Assembly (NCBI GenBank): GCA_949710005.1
Contig: OX453272.1
Location: 18,024,262-18,088,261 of the forward strand
DNA length: 64,000 bases
Source of the DNA: Ricordea florida
Taxonomy: Eukaryota; Cnidaria; Anthozoa; Corallimorpharia; Ricordeidae
Direction: 5' to 3'
Positions 61,861 through 64,000 of this stretch are shown piece after piece (position 1 is the first letter of the stretch; each line of letters opens with the position of its first letter). The notes below the pieces were generated by a model. That model did no database searches, was not told the DNA's origin, and was given only the letters and a program-made list of their open reading frames with translations. The translations under genes were made by a program, and so were the position numbers.

Positions 61861-64000
61861 TAAACGCGCATGCGTAGTGGCAAAAGGTCTAAGCCTTAAG
61901 AATTACATTGAAATTAAATCGTTCTAATCAAAATTTTATTTGAAACTTTAAACGTATGGTAAAATGTGCTATTACAACTAAAGAGAACATTAAAAATGCT
62001 TACATAACTTACTTACCTAGAAGACGGTCGTCCTGCCCATACAATCTCTTATAATGCATTTTGACCAAAATCTGTGAGGCTGAGTTTCTTGACAGCCAGC
62101 TGCATGTATCGTATCTCAGCGTCTAGAATGAGTATAAACACGAGATAAAGTGCGTTACAAAGTAAATATTAAATGCCACAACACGGTGAAAGCGGCATAT
62201 TGATCGGCCTTTTGTTTAATAAGCACTCGTTTGATAAAGTTTAGTACTGTGTGAGCAGTCTTCTTTACAATTAGCTGACTTAAGTAAATATATCCACAGC
62301 TAAACTACAATATAATCACGAATCACAATCAATCTAATTTTATTCTTAAATATTGCCTTTTGCGGTATAGCAAAAATCGGCAAAGTGTCAGAATTGCAAA
62401 GATTCTGCAAAATAGGATAAAATGACCTTTATTTCAAGGGGGTAGGTTCGTGTCTTAAACGCGCATGCGTAGTAGCAAAAAGTCTAAGCCTTAAGAATTA
62501 CATTGAAATTAAATCGTTCTAATCAAAATTTTATTCGAAACTTAAAACTTATGGTAAAATGTGCTATTACAACTAAAGAGAACATTAAAAATGCTTACAT
62601 AACTTACTTACCTAGAAGACGGTCGTCCTGCCCATACAATCTCTTATAATGCATTTTGACCAAAATCTGTGAGGCTGAGTTTCTTGACAGCCAGCTGCAT
62701 GTATCGTATCTCAGCGTCTAGAATGAGTATAAACACGAGATAAAGTGCGTTACAAAGTAAATATTAAATGCCACAACACGGTGAAAGCGGCATATTGATC
62801 GGCCTTTTGTTTAATAAGCACTCGTTTGATAAAGTTTAGTACTGTGTGAGCAGTCTTCTTTACAATTAGCTGACTTAAGTAAATATATCCACAGCTAAAC
62901 TACAATATAATCACGAATCACAATCAATCTAATTTTATTCTTAAATATTGCCTTTTGCGGTATAGCATAAGTCGGCAAAGTGTCAGAATTGCAAATATTC
63001 TGCAAAATAGGATAAAATGACCTTTATTTCAAGGGGGTAGGTTCGTGTCTTAAACGCGCATGCGTAGTAGCAAAAAGTCTAAGCCTTAAGAATTACATTG
63101 AAATTAAATCGTTCTAATCAAAATTTTATTCGAAACTTAAAACTTATGGTAAAATGTGCTATTACAACTAAAGAGAACATTAAAAATGCTTACATAACTT
63201 ACTTACCTAGAAGACGGTCGTCCTGCCCATACAATCTATTATAATGCACTTTGACCAAAATCTGTGAGGCTGAGTTTCTTGACAGCCAGCTGCATGTATC
63301 GTATCTCAGCGTCTAGAATGAGTATAAACACGAGATAAAGTACGTTACAAAGTACATATTAAATGCTAGAACACGGTGAAAGCGGCATATTAATCGGCAA
63401 TCTGTGTAATAAGCACTCGTTTGATAAAGTTTAGTACTGTGTGAGCAGTCTTCTTTACAATTAGCTGACTTAAGTAAATATATGCACAGCTAAACTACAA
63501 TATAATCACGAATCACAATCAATCTAATTTTATTCTTAAGTATTGCCTTTTGCGGTATGGCATAAGACGGAAAAGTGTCAGAATTGCAAAGATTCTGCAA
63601 AATAGGATAAAATGACCTTTATTCCAAGGGGGTAGGTTCGTGTCTTAAACGCGCATGCGTAGTGGCAAAAAGTCTAAGCCTTAAGAATTACATTGAAATT
63701 AAATCGTTCTAATCAAAATTTTATTCGAAACTTAAAACGTATGGTAAAATGTGCTATTACAACTAAAGAGAACATTAAAAATGCTTCATAACTTACTTAC
63801 CTAGAAGACGGTCGTCCTGCCCATACAATCTCTTATAATGCATTTTGACCAAAATCTGTGAGGCTGAGTTTCTTGACAGCCAGCTGCATGTATCGTATCT
63901 CAGCGTCTAGAATGAGTATAAACACGAGATAAAGTGCGTTACAAAGTAAATATTAAATGCCACAACACGGTGAAAGCGGCATATTGATCGGCCTTTTGTT
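61861..64000 (+). repeat. Start of a second 17-mer copy, cut by the window edge
   Basis: Monomers start at 61861 (A, ttatttgaaac), 62456 (B, caaatattctg), 63051 (C, gctagaac) and 63646 (E/A hybrid, first 355 bases only). All four match the start of the unit at 51751. The array continues beyond the window. Confidence 0.88.

Larger units (their letters stand above)
1..64000 (+). repeat. Satellite DNA array, 595 bp monomer, 107 complete copies plus a partial
   Basis: The entire window is head-to-tail copies of one 595 bp sequence, all in one orientation and running past both edges. Phasing on taaacgcgca gives starts at 1, 596, 1191, 1786 and so on to 63646. Twenty complete monomers are 594 bp because base 142 is missing, which accounts exactly for the last start. 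Monomers differ at only a couple of dozen recurrent sites, so they are very similar, but linked variants define types that recur in a fixed order (higher-order repeats). There is no insertion of other DNA and no gene. Known biology: arrays like this are typical of eukaryotic heterochromatin, often centromeric or pericentromeric. Location and species are not determinable from this sequence. I do not recognise the satellite family. Confidence 0.98.

Noticed and set aside
1-64000. CRISPR array
   Set aside because: Units are 595 bp with no short repeat and unique spacer pattern; the whole unit is repeated.
1-64000. 5S rDNA, snRNA or histone gene tandem array
   Set aside because: A unit near 600 bp could suit 5S rDNA, but I see no 5S internal control region, no snRNA core and no histone reading frame in either strand.
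1-64000. Transposon or retrotransposon insertion inside the array
   Set aside because: Monomer phase is continuous to the base across all 107 complete copies, so there is no room for an insertion, target-site duplication or LTR.

Overview
The whole 64 kb window is one uninterrupted tandem array of an AT-rich (roughly one-third GC by eye) satellite DNA. The monomer is 595 bp, with a 594 bp variant that has lost one base. Phasing on the motif taaacgcgca gives 107 complete monomers plus a 355 bp partial at the right edge. All are in the same orientation. I found no transposon, spacer, unique sequence or credible gene between them. Monomer starts sum exactly: 107 x 595 minus 20 single-base deletions gives a last start at 63646. 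A gene-free homogeneous array of this size indicates eukaryotic heterochromatin, such as centromeric, pericentromeric or sex-chromosome DNA. I do not recognise the family and cannot name the species.

The monomers are not interchangeable. Linked diagnostic bases sort them into types that I label A to I (my labels; positions are given in the first monomer entry). The order of types shows a nested higher-order repeat (HOR) organisation. A 9-monomer unit of 5354 bp (C D E F A B C A B) occurs twice in tandem at 4761-15468 and once at 38668-44021. A D-E dimer of 1189 bp is amplified at 16064-20820 (four dimers, the last imperfect), 44617-51750 (six) and 58294-61860 (three). A 10-monomer unit of 5949 bp starts at 24984 and begins a second copy at 30933. 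A 17-monomer unit of 10110 bp starts at 51751 and begins again at 61861.

Layout, left to right: an edge pair (1-1190); a six-monomer lead-in (1191-4760); two 9-mers (4761-15468); a C monomer plus D-E dimers (15469-20820); a variable zone marked by private point changes (20821-24983); the 10-mer and its truncated second copy (24984-33907); two hybrid junction monomers (33908-35097); a second copy of the lead-in and one 9-mer (35098-44021, offset 33907 from the first); a C monomer plus six D-E dimers (44022-51750); the 17-mer (51751-61860); and the start of its next copy to the window edge.

The pattern fits repeated unequal exchange and segmental amplification. Hybrid monomers mark the exchange points: the head of one type joined to the tail of another at 28554, 33908, 34503, 53536, 57105 and 63646. 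Each monomer also carries short inverted repeats, a palindrome at the phase start, and weak matches to RNA polymerase III A and B boxes across the monomer boundary. The only open reading frames of note are three identical 72-codon frames. They arise because one monomer variant changes an in-frame TAA to TAT; I do not regard them as genes.
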